In this document: piece after piece, positions 12,843 through 25,648 of the stretch | Numbering within the stretch: the stretch's first letter is position 1 | Layout of the letters: every line of letters begins with the position of its first letter | Assembly (NCBI RefSeq): GCF_024349685.1 | Contig: NZ_AP025944.1 | Location: forward strand, 4,036,001-4,100,000 | DNA from: Pseudomonas sp. LRP2-20 | GTDB taxonomy: Bacteria; Pseudomonadota; Gammaproteobacteria; Pseudomonadales; Pseudomonadaceae | Reading direction: 5' to 3' | Length of the DNA stretch: 64,000 nt | Notes under the pieces: model-generated | Told to the model about the DNA's origin: nothing | Databases searched by the model: none | Seen by the model: the letters and a program-made list of their open reading frames with translations, nothing else | Program-made: the position numbers and the translations under genes

Positions 12843-12941
12843 GACCGAAGGGTCACCGGGGCGAATCCCAGGAAAATGCGGACCGCCCTTGGCCATGAAT
12901 GGCCGAAAAGCCTGGCCAGAAAAGTCTGGACTGTTACCGCA
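12843..12941 (+). ncRNA. Structured 5' leader RNA of idh (icd-II-like candidate)
   Basis: The idh leader can fold into a compact multi-stem structure. A hairpin GACC-GAAG-GGTC (12843-12854) is followed by TGCGG (12877-12881) pairing with CCGCA (12937-12941). These enclose two hairpins: GGCCA-TGAA-TGGCC (12891-12904) and CCAGA-AAAG-TCTGG (12916-12929). Purine-rich GAAAA linkers join the stems, as in known cis-regulatory RNAs. The published icd-II motif is a Pseudomonas RNA associated with isocitrate dehydrogenase genes, and position and lineage fit, but I have not aligned this to the covariance model. The ligand or function is unknown. Confidence 0.5.
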
Positions 12942-12964
12942 GCTCAGCATTGACGCTCGACTGA

Positions 12965-15310
<2,346 letters not shown>

Positions 15311-15327
15311 GGTTCGCTTGATGTAAC

Positions 15328-15365
15328 AGCACAAACCCCGGCCACGCACCGGGGTTTGTGCTTTC
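15328..15365 (+). terminator. Rho-independent terminator of idh
   Basis: A 14-bp perfect stem AGCACAAACCCCGG / CCGGGGTTTGTGCT with loop CCACGCA, then TTCT. The T tract is short but the stem is very stable. Confidence 0.85.
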
Positions 15366-15390
15366 TGGGATTAGGGCTGCTGCGCAGCCC

Positions 15391-15475
15391 TTCGCGGGCA
15401 AGCCCGCTCCCACAGGAAAGGTGCAGACACCGAGACCTGCACGGTACCTGTGGGAGCGGGCTTGCCCGCGAAGGG
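15391..15475. repeat. REP pair (inverted)
   Basis: TTCGCGGGCAAGCCCGCTCC... (15391-15416) and its inverted partner (15448-15475), with outer extensions GGGCTGCTGCGCAGCCC on the left and GGGCCGCAAAGCGG on the right. It lies between the idh terminator and nudJ. Confidence 0.9.
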
Positions 15476-15513
15476 CCGCAAAGCGGTCCCGGCAATCTGA
15501 AAGGACACCGCAC

Positions 15514-15954
15514 ATGACCTGGCAACCCCACATCACCGTCGCCACCATCGTCGAAGACCAAGGCAAGTTCCTCTTCGTCGAAGAATTCAAGGCAGGCCAG
15601 CACGTCTTCAACCAGCCCGCCGGCCACCTCGAACCCAACGAGACCCTGCCCCAGGCCGCCCTGCGCGAAACCCTGGAAGAGACCGCCTGGGAAGTCGAAC
15701 TCACCGGCGTGGTCGGCATCTACCTGTATACCGCCCCGAGCAACGGCGTGACCTACCAGCGCATCTGCTTCGCCGCCCGCCCTGTGCGCCACCATGCCGA
15801 CCTGGCCCTGGACAGCGACATCGTCCGCGCCGTGTGGCTGACCCGCGACGAACTGCTGGCCGACCCCGCCCGCTGGCGCAGCGAGCTGGTGCCACGCTGC
15901 CTCGATGACTACCTGAAAGGCCCGCTGCACAGCCTCGACCTGCTACGCGACTGA
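15514..15954 (+). CDS. nudJ: Nudix phosphatase NudJ-type
   Basis: Nudix hydrolase of the NudJ group, known in E. coli to dephosphorylate HMP-PP (thiamine precursor) and nucleoside di/triphosphates. The Nudix box is complete at residues 37-59 (GHLEPNETLPQAALRETLEETAW). The 146 residues are family length and the N-terminus MTWQPHITVATIVEDQGKFL is typical. The open frame extends upstream through a REP unit, which cannot be translated product, so the ATG at 15514, 10 bp after AAAGGA, is chosen. It sits immediately upstream of mnmA, as in many gammaproteobacteria, whose promoter overlaps its stop codon. Confidence 0.88.
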   Translation: MTWQPHITVATIVEDQGKFLFVEEFKAGQHVFNQPAGHLEPNETLPQAALRETLEETAWEVELTGVVGIYLYTAPSNGVTYQRICFAARPVRHHADLALDSDIVRAVWLTRDELLADPARWRSELVPRCLDDYLKGPLHSLDLLRD

Positions 15955-15979
15955 CGCGCCGCGCCGGTTTTGATAGAAT
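15951..15979 (+). promoter_or_regulatory. Candidate sigma70 promoter for mnmA
   Basis: CTGACG (15951-15956), exactly 17 bp, TAGAAT (15974-15979). It overlaps the nudJ stop codon (15952-15954) and would give a leader of about 28 nt before the mnmA ATG at 16014. Confidence 0.55.
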
Positions 15980-16013
15980 CGGCGTTTTTCCCCCTTGATA
16001 CACACCGGTACCC

Positions 16014-17134
16014 ATGACCAGCCCAGCACTCAAAGACCCCGCCAAGACCCGCGTCATCGTCGGCATGTCCGGCGGCGTGGACTCTTCCGTCTCCGCCCTT
16101 TTGCTCATGGAGCAGGGCTACCAGGTGGAAGGGCTGTTCATGAAGAACTGGGAAGAAGACGACGGCACCGAATACTGCACTGCCCGTGAAGACCTGGCCG
16201 ACGCCCAGGCCGTGTGCGACCGCATCGGCATCAAGCTGCACACCGCCAACTTCGCCGCCGAATACTGGGACAACGTGTTCGAGCACTTCCTCGAGGAATA
16301 CAAGGCCGGCCGCACGCCCAACCCGGACATCCTCTGCAACCGCGAAATCAAGTTCAAGGCATTCCTCGACTACGCCCTGTCGCTGGGTGCCGACCTGATC
16401 GCCACCGGCCACTACGTGCGCCGCCGCGACACCGGCGCGCTCACCGAGCTGCTCAAGGGCCTGGACCCGAACAAGGACCAGAGCTACTTCCTGCACGCCG
16501 TCGGCGGCAAGGAGATTGCCCGCACCCTGTTCCCGGTCGGCGAACTGGAAAAGCCAGAGGTCCGCGCCATCGCCGAAAAACACGGCCTGGCCACCGCCAA
16601 GAAGAAGGACTCCACCGGTATCTGCTTCATCGGCGAGCGTCGCTTCAGCGACTTCCTCAAGCAGTACCTGCCGGCCCAGCCAGGCGACATCGAGACCACT
16701 GACGGCGAAGTGATCGGCCGCCACCACGGCCTGATGTACCACACCATCGGCCAGCGCCAGGGCCTTGGTATCGGCGGCCTGAAGGACGCCGGTGACGAAC
16801 CGTGGTACGTGCTGCACAAGGACCTGACCCGCAATGTGCTGGTGGTCGGCCAGGGCAACGAACACCCATGGCTGTTCTCCCGCGCCCTGCTCGCCTCGGA
16901 AATCTTCTGGGTCAACCCGATCGACCTGAGCAGCCAACGCCGCCTGACGGCCAAGGTGCGCTACCGCCAGAGTGACCAGCAGTGCACTCTGGAGCTGACC
17001 GAAACCGGCTACCGCGCCGTGTTCGACGAGCCGCAGCGCGCCGTGACCCCAGGCCAGTCGGTGGTGTTCTACGACGGTGAAGTCTGCCTGGGCGGCGGCG
17101 TGATCGAAACGGCCGAGCCGTGGAGCCCGCGCGC

Positions 17135-17138
<4 letters not shown>
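16014..17138 (+). CDS. mnmA: tRNA-specific 2-thiouridylase MnmA
   Basis: Thiolates U34 of tRNA-Lys, -Glu and -Gln using sulfur relayed by the TusABCDE system. In 374 residues the PP-loop GMSGGVDSS occupies 17-25. The catalytic pair is Cys108 (ILCNREIKF) and Cys204 ([12 protein letters not shown]), both intact. The C-terminal beta-barrel domain ends in [11 protein letters not shown]. Its stop overlaps the hflD start by 4 bp (ATGA at 17135-17138), so hflD is translationally coupled. Confidence 0.97.
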
Positions 17139-19347
<2,209 letters not shown>

Positions 19348-19363
19348 GCTGACCGTCGCGTTC

Positions 19364-19390
19364 AACGCCCGGCCTGGCCGGGCGTTTTTA
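19364..19390 (+). terminator. Rho-independent terminator of purB
   Basis: Stem AACGCCCGGCC / GGCCGGGCGTT with a one- to two-base loop, followed by TTTTTA. Confidence 0.93.
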
Positions 19391-19428
19391 TTCCCGGACG
19401 AAAATTACGTTTTTTCAATAGGTTGAAC

Positions 19429-20595
19429 ATGAATCCTGATACTCCACTGCAGCTGCTCGGCGGCATCTCGGCCCGCGAATTCATGCGCGACTACTGGCAG
19501 AAGAAGCCGCTGCTGGTGCGCCAGGCCTTCCCGGACTTCGAAAGCCCGATCGACCCCGACGAGCTGGCCGGCCTGGCCCTGGAAGAGGAAGTCGAGTCGC
19601 GCATCGTCCTCGAGCACGGCGCCCACCCATGGGAGCTGCGCCGCGGCCCGTTCAACGAAGACACCTTTGCCGAGCTGCCGGAGAAGGACTGGACCCTGCT
19701 GGTGCAGGCCGTCGACCAGTTCGTCCCGGAAGTTGCCGAGCTGCTGGAGCACTTCCGCTTCCTGCCAAGCTGGCGTATCGATGACGTGATGATCAGCTTC
19801 GCCACCCCGGGTGGCAGCGTCGGCCCGCACTTCGACAACTACGACGTGTTCCTGCTGCAGGGCCACGGCGAGCGCAACTGGAAGATCGGCCAGATGTGCA
19901 ACAGCGACAGCCCGCTGCTGGAGCACGCCGACCTGCGCATCCTCGCCGAGTTCGAACAGAGCGGCGAGTGGACCCTGGAGCCGGGCGACATGCTCTACCT
20001 GCCACCGCGCCTGGCCCACTACGGCGTGGCCGTGGACAACTGCCTGACCTACTCGGTCGGCTTCCGCGCCCCAAGCGCCGCCGAAGTGCTGACCCACTTC
20101 ACCGACTTCCTTGGCCAGTTCCTGCCAGACGAAGAGCGCTACAGCGATGCCGACGCGCAGCCTGCCAGCGACCCGCACCAGATCCAGCATGACGCCCTCG
20201 ACCGCCTCAAGGCGCTCATGGACAAGCACATGAACGACAAGGACCTGCTGCTGACCTGGTTCGGCCAGTTCATGACCGAGCCGCGCTACCCGGAGCAGGT
20301 GGTCGGTGAAGAGCTGGACGAAGACGAACTGGTCGAAGCCCTGGAAGACGGCGCCATCCTGATCCGCAACCCGAGCGCCCGCATGGCCTGGTCCGAGCTT
20401 GGCGACGACCTGATGCTGTTCGCCAGCGGCCGCAGCTGCCCGCTGCCGGCCAAGCTGCGTGAACTGCTGAAGCTGGTGTGCTCGGCCGACGCGTTACACA
20501 TCGACAACCTTGAGCAGTGGTTGCAGGATGAGGACGGCCTTATGCTGGTACAGCAGCTGATCAAACAAGGAAGCCTGGGATTCGCCAATGAATAA
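19429..20595 (+). CDS. roxA: Ribosomal protein uL16 arginine 3-hydroxylase (RoxA/YcfD family, JmjC cupin)
   Basis: Fe(II)/2-oxoglutarate oxygenase. E. coli YcfD hydroxylates an arginine of ribosomal protein uL16. The 388 residues contain the JmjC facial triad: His134 and Asp136 in GPHFDNYDVF, and His197 in RLAHYGVAVD. N-terminal cupin and C-terminal winged-helix regions have the expected length. Start at ATG 19429, since the TTG at 19423 lacks ribosome-binding-site spacing. The following GNAT gene overlaps its last 8 bp. Substrate is inferred from family membership. Confidence 0.88.
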   Translation: MNPDTPLQLLGGISAREFMRDYWQKKPLLVRQAFPDFESPIDPDELAGLALEEEVESRIVLEHGAHPWELRRGPFNEDTFAELPEKDWTLLVQAVDQFVPEVAELLEHFRFLPSWRIDDVMISFATPGGSVGPHFDNYDVFLLQGHGERNWKIGQMCNSDSPLLEHADLRILAEFEQSGEWTLEPGDMLYLPPRLAHYGVAVDNCLTYSVGFRAPSAAEVLTHFTDFLGQFLPDEERYSDADAQPASDPHQIQHDALDRLKALMDKHMNDKDLLLTWFGQFMTEPRYPEQVVGEELDEDELVEALEDGAILIRNPSARMAWSELGDDLMLFASGRSCPLPAKLRELLKLVCSADALHIDNLEQWLQDEDGLMLVQQLIKQGSLGFANE

Positions 20596-21016
20596 GATTC
20601 GTGTGCGCCTTGCCGACTGGCACAAGGACAACGCTGATATCCGCCGTATCCGCGAAGCCGTGTTCATTGCCGAGCAGCATGTACCGCCAGAGCTGGAATG
20701 GGATTCGGACGATCCGGGCGCCGCGCACTTCCTGGCGCTGGAAGGCGACTACCCGATCGGCACCGCTCGCCTGCTGCCTGACGGCACCATCGGCCGGGTC
20801 TCGGTGCTCAAGGACTGGCGCGGCCTGAAAGTGGGCGATGCGCTGATGAATGCAGTGATCGTCGAAGCGCAGGAGCGTGACTTGAAGCAGCAGATGCTCA
20901 GTGCACAGGTGCATGCCACGCCGTTCTACGAGCGCCTGGGCTTTCGCGTAGTCAGTGAGGAATTCCTCGAAGCCGGCATTCCGCACGTGGACATGGTGCG
21001 CGACTCGCGCGCCTGA
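20588..21016 (+). CDS. GNAT-family N-acetyltransferase
   Basis: 142-residue single-domain acetyltransferase. Motif A is visible as GRVSVLKDWRGLKVGDALMNAVI (acetyl-CoA pyrophosphate loop R-G-L-K-V-G) and motif B as AQVHATPFYERLGFRVVSEEF, with the conserved Tyr of the YERLGF turn. It resembles the YjcF/ElaA-type GNATs of unknown substrate. The start overlaps the end of roxA in a different frame, so translation is probably coupled. No evidence about the acceptor molecule. Confidence 0.85.
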   Translation: MNKIRVRLADWHKDNADIRRIREAVFIAEQHVPPELEWDSDDPGAAHFLALEGDYPIGTARLLPDGTIGRVSVLKDWRGLKVGDALMNAVIVEAQERDLKQQMLSAQVHATPFYERLGFRVVSEEFLEAGIPHVDMVRDSRA

Positions 21017-21030
21017 TCCTTGACCTGCAC

Positions 21031-21127
21031 CGGCCTCTTCGCGGGCAAGCCCGCTCCCACAGTTACTCCACAGCTTCTGAAAACTGTGCGATCCCTGTGG
21101 GAGGGGGCTTGCCCGCGAAGAGGCCGG
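21031..21127. repeat. REP pair (inverted)
   Basis: Two inverted REP copies extended by CCGGCCTCTTCGCGGG on the outside. The right copy has a variant GTGGGAGGGGGCTT. Located between the GNAT gene and topB. Confidence 0.9.
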
Positions 21128-21246
21128 CACAGGCTGAAGACACTTCCACTGACAAAAACCTGTACATCCATCCAGATAAAACTTGCCTCCGCGCCCCCGC
21201 TTGCGCATCCTAGTGCCCATCATTCCCCGATGAAGCGTTCCCGGCC

Positions 21247-23205
21247 ATGCGCCTGTTCCTCTGCGAAAAACCCTCCCAGGCCAAAGACATCGCCAAGGTG
21301 CTCGGTGCCAACCGCAAGGCCGACGGCTGCTGGCAGGGCACCGACGTCTGCGTGACCTGGTGCATCGGCCACCTGCTGGAAACCGCCCCACCCGACAGCT
21401 ACGACGACCGCTACAAGCGCTGGAACCTGGCCGACCTGCCGATCATCCCGGAAAAGTGGAAAATGCTGGTCAAGCCCAAGACTGCCAGTCAGTTCAAGGC
21501 GGTCAAGCGCCTGCTCGGCGAAGCCCGCGAACTGGTGATCGCCACCGACGCCGACCGGGAAGGCGAAATGATCGCCCGCGAGCTGGTCGAGCACTGCCGT
21601 TACCGTGGCCCGATCCAGCGCCTGTGGCTATCGGCCCTGGACGACGCTTCGATCCGCAAGGCCCTGGCGCGCCTGCTGCCTGGCCAGGACACCTTCAACC
21701 TCTACCACTCGGCCTTGGGCCGCTCTCGCGCCGACTGGCTGATCGGCATGAACATGAGCCGGCTGTTCACCCTGCTCGGCCGCCAGTCTGGCTACCAGGG
21801 CGTACTGCCGGTGGGCCGGGTGCAGACCCCGACCCTGCGCCTGGTGGTGGACCGTGACCGCAGCATCGCCGACTTCGTACCTGTGCCGTTCTGGGCCATC
21901 GACGTACAGCTCGAAACGGCAGGGCACACTTTCAGCGCCCAGTGGCGTGCGCCGGAAGACGCCTGCGACGACCAGGGCCGCTGCCTGAACCAGGCGCTGG
22001 CCCAGCAGGCCGCTGCAGATATGAACAAGGCCGGTACTGCGCGGGTACTCAAGGTCGCCACCGAACGCGTGCGCGAGGCCGCCCCGCTGCCCTTCGACCT
22101 CGGCACCCTGCAAGAGCTGTGCTCGAAAAAGTTCGGCCTCGGCGCCCAGGAAACCCTCGACATCGCCCAGGCGCTGTACGAAACCCACAAGCTGATCACC
22201 TACCCGCGCAGCGACTGCGGCTACCTGCCCGTCAGCCAGCACGGCGAGGCCCCGGCCATCCTCGCCGCGCTGCAGCGCGCCGACACCAGCCTGGCGCCGC
22301 TGCAAGCGCACCTGGAGCCGCAACGCCGCTCACGCGCCTGGAACGACGCCAAGGTCAGCGCCCACCACGGCATCATCCCCACCGCCGCCGCCAGCGACCC
22401 GGCACGCCTGCCCGCCAAGCACAAGGCGGTCTACACGCTGATCCGTGCACGTTACCTGGCGCAGTTCCTGCCCAACCACGAATACGACCGTACCCAGGCC
22501 GAATTCGACTGCGCCGGCCATGCCCTGCGCGCAGTCGGCAAGCAGATCGTCGAGCCCGGCTGGCGCCGCGCCCTGCCCGAGGCGCTGACCCCGGCCAAGG
22601 GCCGCGAAGCCCAGCCAGCCCAGGTGCTGCCGGCCCTGCACCAAGGCCAGGACTGCAACGTGCACGGCCTGCAGCTCAAAGACCTGTGGACCCAGCCGCC
22701 CAAGCCGTTCACCGAAGGCGACCTGATCAAGGCGATGAAGAACGTTGCCAAGCTGGTGGACGACCCGCGGCTCAAGCAAAAGCTCAAGGAAACCACCGGC
22801 ATCGGCACCGAAGCCACCCGTGCCAGCATCATCCAGGGCCTGCTCGACCGTGGTTATCTGGTGAAGAACGGCAAGGCGCTGTCCGCCACCCCGGCCGCGT
22901 TCAGCCTGATCGACGCCGTGCCCCGCGCCATAGCCGACCCGGGTACCACGGCAATCTGGGAGCAGGCGCTGGACATGGTGCAAAGTGGCGAGATGAGCCT
23001 GGAAGAGTTCGTCGCTCGCCAGTCGGCGTGGATGGGCAAGCTGGTGGAGCGTTGCCGCGGGATGCGCATGACCATTACCGGGCCGGCCGTTGGCAAGGCG
23101 GCACCTTGGAAGAAAAAGCGGCGCAGTACCGGGAAAGGCAAGGCCGCCGAGGGCAAACCCGCTGCCCGCAAGCCAAGGCAACCTCGGCGTAAGCCATCCA
23201 GCTGA
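21247..23205 (+). CDS. topB: DNA topoisomerase III
   Basis: Type IA topoisomerase that decatenates replication intermediates. In 652 residues the Toprim domain starts MRLFLCEKPSQAKDIAKVLG and contains the metal motif ATDADREGEMIARE. The active-site region LITYPRSDCGYLP has the catalytic tyrosine at residue 319, and GRVQTPTLRLVVDRD is the family signature. The C-terminus is a Lys/Arg/Ala-rich tail of about 35 residues (KKKRRSTGKGKAAEGK...) without zinc-ribbon cysteines, which distinguishes it from TopA. It converges on the potF-like gene with a REP pair between. Confidence 0.96.
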   Translation: MRLFLCEKPSQAKDIAKVLGANRKADGCWQGTDVCVTWCIGHLLETAPPDSYDDRYKRWNLADLPIIPEKWKMLVKPKTASQFKAVKRLLGEARELVIATDADREGEMIARELVEHCRYRGPIQRLWLSALDDASIRKALARLLPGQDTFNLYHSALGRSRADWLIGMNMSRLFTLLGRQSGYQGVLPVGRVQTPTLRLVVDRDRSIADFVPVPFWAIDVQLETAGHTFSAQWRAPEDACDDQGRCLNQALAQQAAADMNKAGTARVLKVATERVREAAPLPFDLGTLQELCSKKFGLGAQETLDIAQALYETHKLITYPRSDCGYLPVSQHGEAPAILAALQRADTSLAPLQAHLEPQRRSRAWNDAKVSAHHGIIPTAAASDPARLPAKHKAVYTLIRARYLAQFLPNHEYDRTQAEFDCAGHALRAVGKQIVEPGWRRALPEALTPAKGREAQPAQVLPALHQGQDCNVHGLQLKDLWTQPPKPFTEGDLIKAMKNVAKLVDDPRLKQKLKETTGIGTEATRASIIQGLLDRGYLVKNGKALSATPAAFSLIDAVPRAIADPGTTAIWEQALDMVQSGEMSLEEFVARQSAWMGKLVERCRGMRMTITGPAVGKAAPWKKKRRSTGKGKAAEGKPAARKPRQPRRKPSS

Positions 23206-23219
23206 TGTGTTGCCTGTGC

Positions 23220-23314
23220 TGGCCTCTTCGCGGGCAAGCCCGCTCCCACAGGTCGTTACAACTTTCAGTATCTGCGCGGCACTTGTGGGAGCGGGCTTGC
23301 CCGCGAAGAGGCCA
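23220..23314. repeat. REP pair (inverted) between convergent topB and potF-like gene
   Basis: Inverted REP units with GGCCTCTTCGCGGGCAAGCC at the left and the mirrored copy at the right, filling most of the 132-bp gap between convergent genes. No other terminator is visible, so this hairpin pair may protect both mRNA 3' ends. Confidence 0.9.
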
Positions 23315-23337
23315 GTACAGCCATTACAAATCACCCG

Positions 23338-24435
23338 TCAGGTCCCACTCTTCAACCGGCTGAACGCCCGGGTCAGCTCGCGGTTGAAGGCTTTGCCATT
23401 GTCATTCTTGCCATACAACCGTGCCCGCACCTCGGCCGGCGGATAGGTCCCCGGCGCATTGCGGATCTGCGCATCCACCAGCCCATCCGCCGCCGTGATC
23501 GCATTGGCGTAATGGATGGTGTCGGTAATCGGCGCGATCACATCCGGTCGCATCAGGTAATCCACCAGCTTCCATGCAGCGTCCGGATGCGGCGCATCCT
23601 TGGGCACCACCAAAGCGTCCAACCAGATCAACGTGCCCTCCTTCGGAATGCTGTAATCCAGCGCAAACGCCTTGCCCGCCTGCTGCGCCTGCCCTTGGGC
23701 AATGGCCACGTTGCCGTTCCACGACATCGCCACGCAGGTTTCGCCATTGGCCAGGTCGTTGATGTTGCGATCATTGTCGAAGTAGCGAATGAACGGGCGT
23801 ATCTTGCGCAGTTGCACCTCCGCCGCTTTCAGGTCCTCAAGACGCTGCTGATTGATGTCCAGGCCCATGTAGCGCATCACCGCGGCGAACACCTCGTTGG
23901 GGTCGTTGAGCAGGCTCACCCCGCAGTCGGCAAATTTCGCCACCACCTGCGGATCGAACAGCATCGCCCAGCTGTCCAGCGGCGCATCGCCCATGCGCGC
24001 CGTTACGGCCTGCTGCTGGTAGCCCACCCCTGTGGTGCCCCAGGCATAGGTCCCGGCATAGCGGTTGCCGGGGTCGAACAAGGCCATGTGCTGGCGAAAC
24101 TCTTCGCCGACGCCCGCCAGGTGCGGCAACCTGGCCTTGTCCAGCGGCTGCAGGGCGCCGCTGGCAATCGCCCGGCTCAGGTGCTGACCGGCAGTGAGCA
24201 CCACGTCGTAGCCACTGCCGCCAGTCAACAGCTTGGTCTCGGCGGTTTCCAGCGAGTCGAAGTGATCGGCAACCACACGAATGCCGGTTTCCTTCTCGAA
24301 CTGGGTCAAGGTGTCGGGGGCAAGGTATTCGCCCCAGATGTACAGGTTGACGGTCGCCTGTTGTGCGTCGGCAGCCTGGGCCGCCGAGGCGGCGCAGCCC
24401 AGGGCGAGCGCAATCGTGAATGCGCTCAGCTTCAT
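23338..24435 (-). CDS. Polyamine ABC transporter substrate-binding protein (PotF/SpuD-like)
   Basis: Periplasmic binding protein for spermidine/putrescine-type ligands. The 365 residues begin with a signal peptide (MKLSAFTIALALGCAASAAQA, cut before ADAQ). The mature part has the PotD/PotF pattern: VNLYIWGEYLAPDTLTQFEKE, then GYDVVLTAG, YAWGTTGVGYQ and a C-terminal YANAITAADGLVDAQIRN. Its start codon overlaps the stop of the agmatine deiminase-like gene upstream, so the two are co-expressed. No permease or ATPase gene is adjacent, so it must use transporter parts encoded elsewhere or act as a sensor. Ligand preference is not visible. Confidence 0.87.
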   Translation of the reverse strand: MKLSAFTIALALGCAASAAQAADAQQATVNLYIWGEYLAPDTLTQFEKETGIRVVADHFDSLETAETKLLTGGSGYDVVLTAGQHLSRAIASGALQPLDKARLPHLAGVGEEFRQHMALFDPGNRYAGTYAWGTTGVGYQQQAVTARMGDAPLDSWAMLFDPQVVAKFADCGVSLLNDPNEVFAAVMRYMGLDINQQRLEDLKAAEVQLRKIRPFIRYFDNDRNINDLANGETCVAMSWNGNVAIAQGQAQQAGKAFALDYSIPKEGTLIWLDALVVPKDAPHPDAAWKLVDYLMRPDVIAPITDTIHYANAITAADGLVDAQIRNAPGTYPPAEVRARLYGKNDNGKAFNRELTRAFSRLKSGT

Positions 24436-25544
24436 CAGCGGCGGCCTCCTGCGTATTGCGGCATGGTGATGCAGGCGACATTGCCACCTCCCAGCAGGAT
24501 CTCGCGGGAGTTCTGGATACCGATGATGCGCTGATCAGGGAACAGCTCCGCCAGGGTTGCCTGGGCAATGGCGTCATTGCGGTCGCCAAACAGCGGCACG
24601 ACGATGGCCGAGTTGCCCGCGTAGTAGTTGATGTACGAAGCGCAGATACGCGTGCCTGCCTCGCGCAGGTGAGTACCGTCGACCTGATCGAGCCCGGCCG
24701 CTTCTTCGGCAGTCCACTCCAGCACGTCGGGTTGCGGCAACTTGTGCACCTTCAGTTCACGGCCACGGGCATCGCGGGTACTGCGCAGGATGTCGTAGGC
24801 CTCCTGGTAGATCTCCCACTGCGGGTCGTCACGGTTGTCGGTCCATTGCAGCACCACTTCACCGGGGCGCACGAAGCAGGCCAGGTCGTCGACGTGGCCA
24901 TCGGTCTCGTCGAACTTGCAACCACGCGGCAGCCAGATCACCTGCTCGGCACCCAGGTAGTCTTCAAGGCGACGCGTCACTTCGGCCTTGCCCAGGTGGG
25001 CATTGCGGTTGCGGTTGAGCAGGCACTGCTCGGTGGTCAGCAGGCTGCCCTGGCCGTCACTCTGGATGCCGCCAAGCTCGGCGATCAACGGCGCGCGGTA
25101 GCGGTCCAGGCCTTCGATCTCGAGGATCTTCTGGGCGATCTGGTCATCCTTGTCCCAGGGGTAGTAGAGGCCGCCATCTAGTCCGCCGTAGGCATTGAAC
25201 TCGAAGTCCACACCCCGTACTTCGCCGCTGGTGTCATTGACCACGAAACAGGCACCGCTGTCACGGAACCAGGTGTCGTTGCAGGTCATTTCCACCACCC
25301 GCACCTGCGGCGGCAGCAGGCGCCGGGCGTTGGCGTACTGGGCAGCCGAGGCGCAGACCGTGACCGGCTCGCTGGAGGCGATGGCCGTGACGATCTCGAC
25401 CCAGACCTTTTGCGCAGGCTTTGCGCCATTGCGCCAGACATCGGGGCGCTCTGGCCAGCCGAGCCAGCAGCCGGCCTTGCGCTCGAATTCGCCAGGCAGG
25501 CGGAAACCATCGGCCTTGGGAGTGGTGGTGAGCGAACGTGCCAT
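24435..25544 (-). CDS. Agmatine deiminase-family protein
   Basis: Member of the peptidyl-arginine/agmatine deiminase fold (369 residues). Agmatine deiminase makes N-carbamoylputrescine from agmatine. Present: FRDSGACFVVND, the catalytic His217 in TDGHVDDLACFVRPGE, and the catalytic Cys358 in LLGGGNVACITMPQ. Unusual: the segment that in canonical AguA reads close to EGGSIHVDGEG is here ELGGIQSDGQG, with Gln161 where a His is expected, and the residue before the catalytic Cys is Ala where I recall His. The catalytic pair is intact, so it is probably active, but the substrate may differ. It is co-transcribed with a polyamine-binding protein, so a guanidino-polyamine substrate is likely. Confidence 0.8.
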   Translation of the reverse strand: MARSLTTTPKADGFRLPGEFERKAGCWLGWPERPDVWRNGAKPAQKVWVEIVTAIASSEPVTVCASAAQYANARRLLPPQVRVVEMTCNDTWFRDSGACFVVNDTSGEVRGVDFEFNAYGGLDGGLYYPWDKDDQIAQKILEIEGLDRYRAPLIAELGGIQSDGQGSLLTTEQCLLNRNRNAHLGKAEVTRRLEDYLGAEQVIWLPRGCKFDETDGHVDDLACFVRPGEVVLQWTDNRDDPQWEIYQEAYDILRSTRDARGRELKVHKLPQPDVLEWTAEEAAGLDQVDGTHLREAGTRICASYINYYAGNSAIVVPLFGDRNDAIAQATLAELFPDQRIIGIQNSREILLGGGNVACITMPQYAGGRR

Positions 25545-25619
25545 GGGTCAACCTCGTGTCGGTGAGTGATGACTGCACGCTACGCCGCCTCGCTTGCGGC
25601 ATCCAACGATGAAAACTCA

Positions 25620-25648
25620 GCGATAGTTGAATTCAATTCAGCTATCGC
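25620..25648. promoter_or_regulatory. 29-bp palindrome upstream of the agmatine deiminase-like gene
   Basis: GCGATAGTTGAATTC faces its near-exact inverse (one internal mismatch), with TTGAATTCAA at the centre. It overlaps the last codons of the LysR gene and lies 76 bp upstream of the deiminase start. There is no T tract, so an operator is more likely than a terminator. Its symmetry with T-N11-A character would suit the LysR protein encoded next to it. Confidence 0.45.

Noticed and set aside
12840..12945. Cobalamin or other known metabolite riboswitch before idh
   Set aside because: No B12 box or other class-specific core sequence could be found. The structure is kept only as an icd-II-like candidate.
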